64,000 bases of DNA from Cupriavidus necator. Lineage in GTDB: Bacteria > Pseudomonadota > Gammaproteobacteria > Burkholderiales > Burkholderiaceae. This document shows positions 62,843 to 64,000 of this stretch, piece by piece. The position numbers were made by a program, and so were the translations under genes. The notes beneath the pieces were generated by a model, which worked only from the letters and a program-made list of their open reading frames with translations, was not told the DNA's origin and made no database searches. Position 1 is the first letter of the stretch; each line of letters starts with the position of its first letter. The stretch spans positions 62,001 to 126,000 of the forward strand of contig NZ_SROX01000011.1 of the NCBI RefSeq assembly GCF_013141915.1. Direction: 5' to 3'.

Positions 62843-64000
62843 TCATTCGTTCGCCGCCGGCGCTGCCGTGCGGGTCGGGCGGCCGATGGCGTGGTATTCC
62901 ACGCCGGTCTCGCGCATCGCCTCGGGCTCATACAGATTGCGTCCATCAAAGATCACCGGCGACTTCAGCCGCCGCTTGATCTGCCCGAAATCCGGGCTGC
63001 GGAACACCTTCCATTCGGTCACGATCGCCAGCGCATCGGCGCCGTCGAGCGCGTCCATCTGGTGCTGGTGGAAGCTCACGCGCGCCGCCCCCCCCGGCAC
63101 GTCGGCCAGATCGGCGTCCAGCACCCGGCGCGCCTCGGCCATCGACACCGGGTCATGCACGCGCAGCGACGCTCCGCGCACGACCAGCTCGCGTGCCAGC
63201 ACGCGCGACGGCGCTTCGCGCATGTCGTCGGTATTGGGCTTGAACGCCAGGCCCCAGACCGCAAAGACGCGGCCGGTCAGGTCGTCGCCGAAGCGGCGCA
63301 CGATCTTTTCGCCAAGCACGCGCTTCTGCGCGCCGTTGACCGATTCCACCGCCTCGAGCACGCGCATCGGCTTGCCATGGTCGGCGGCGGTGCGCATCAG
63401 CGCCTGCACGTCCTTGGGGAAGCACGAGCCGCCATAGCCCGCGCCGGCATACAGGAAACTGTAGCCGATGCGCGGGTCCGAGCCGATGCCCATGCGCACC
63501 AGTTCAATATCGGCGCCGACTTCGTCGGCCAGGTTGGCGAGCTCGTTCATGAACGAGATGCGCGTGGCCAGCATCGAATTGGCAGCGTACTTGGTGAACT
63601 CGGCCGAACGCACGTCCATGTAGAAAGTGCGCTCGTGGTGGCGGTTGAACGGCGCATACAGCTGCCGCATGGTGGCCTGCGCGTGGCGGCCGGCGGCGTC
63701 GGCATTGCAACCCAGCACGATGCGGTCGGGGCGCATGAAGTCTTCGACCGCGGCGCCCTCTTTCAGGAACTCGGGGTTCGACACCACCGAGAACTGCAGG
63801 TCTTCCAGACCGCGCGCGGCCAGTTCCTCGCGGATCGCGGCGGTGACGCGGTCGCCGGTGCCGACCGGCACGGTCGACTTGTCGACCACAACCTTGAAGC
63901 CGGTCATGTAGCGGCCGATATTGCGCGCCGCCGCCAGCACGTACTTGAGGTCGGCCGAGCCGTCCTCGTCCGGCGGCGTGCCCACCGCGATGAACTGCAC
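62843..64000 (-). CDS. ugd: UDP-glucose 6-dehydrogenase (5' part outside window)
   Basis: 385 residues of the C-terminal and central part; the first roughly 75 residues, holding the NAD-binding glycine loop, lie past the right edge. The sequence enters at FIAVGTPPDEDGSADL. It then shows STVPVGTGDRV, SNPEFLKEGAAVEDFMRPDRIVLG and the catalytic Cys motif GYGGSCFPKD. GLAFKPNTDDMREAPS follows. It makes UDP-glucuronate for surface polysaccharides. The kinase gene lies 80 bp downstream in the same direction. Confidence 0.95.
   Translation of the reverse strand: MQFIAVGTPPDEDGSADLKYVLAAARNIGRYMTGFKVVVDKSTVPVGTGDRVTAAIREELAARGLEDLQFSVVSNPEFLKEGAAVEDFMRPDRIVLGCNADAAGRHAQATMRQLYAPFNRHHERTFYMDVRSAEFTKYAANSMLATRISFMNELANLADEVGADIELVRMGIGSDPRIGYSFLYAGAGYGGSCFPKDVQALMRTAADHGKPMRVLEAVESVNGAQKRVLGEKIVRRFGDDLTGRVFAVWGLAFKPNTDDMREAPSRVLARELVVRGASLRVHDPVSMAEARRVLDADLADVPGGAARVSFHQHQMDALDGADALAIVTEWKVFRSPDFGQIKRRLKSPVIFDGRNLYEPEAMRETGVEYHAIGRPTRTAAPAANE

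Noticed and set aside
60771..63437. An 888-codon + strand frame
   Set aside because: Antisense to hldD, the heptose kinase gene and ugd, all of which have complete catalytic motifs.

Overview
The window looks like the chromosome of a high-G+C betaproteobacterium of the Burkholderiales, most like Cupriavidus/Ralstonia. This rests on base composition (about two-thirds G+C by eye), the conserved blocks nadD-rsfS-rlmH-maf-rng and rpsP-rimM-trmD-rplS, and recognisable protein families; no database search was possible. I saw no rRNA, tRNA, CRISPR array, insertion sequence or prophage.

Region 1 (1-15.8 kb) is a nicotinate (niacin) catabolism island. NicA/NicB-type subunits hydroxylate nicotinate to 6-hydroxynicotinate. 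NicC makes 2,5-dihydroxypyridine, NicX opens the ring to N-formylmaleamate, NicD deformylates it, NicF releases ammonia to give maleate, and NicE isomerises maleate to fumarate. A MarR-type gene (nicR-like), an unassigned TetR gene and an SV2/NiaP-like MFS transporter accompany them. nicE-D-X-F run leftward and nicC-A-B rightward from a shared 361-bp control region. That region carries two inverted copies of a 12-bp palindrome, each overlapping a promoter, plus a third dyad. The nicA-linked cytochrome subunit has a degenerate molybdopterin domain, while a complete-looking molybdopterin subunit lies alone 6 kb away on the other strand. An incomplete SDR gene and a DMT-family exporter precede the island.

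Region 2 (15.9-26.1 kb) is housekeeping: upp, a DUF3149 mini-protein, a HerA/YjgR-like ATPase, yebC, purD, hemF, then nadD-rsfS-rlmH-maf-rng. The RsfS protein has an unusual histone-H1-like tail.

Region 3 (26.1-43.5 kb) holds two small envelope proteins, an AhpD-like enzyme, lipopolysaccharide genes (waaC, msbA, a GT25, a GT2 and a GT4 enzyme), dnaE, trhO, a CoA-type Nudix hydrolase, the rpsP-rimM-trmD-rplS operon and a sorbosone-dehydrogenase-like protein.

Region 4 (43-57.6 kb) holds small membrane or secreted proteins, a PA0069-type radical SAM protein, a divergent Lrp-type regulator and dadA, an acyl-CoA dehydrogenase with etfBA, the methionine importer metNIQ, an enoyl-CoA hydratase next to a histone-deacetylase-like hydrolase, and a MltB-type transglycosylase.

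Region 5 (57.6-64 kb) reads mostly leftward: cysM, uraA, a ComEA-like protein, hldD, the heptose-7-phosphate kinase gene and an incomplete UDP-glucose 6-dehydrogenase cut by the window edge.
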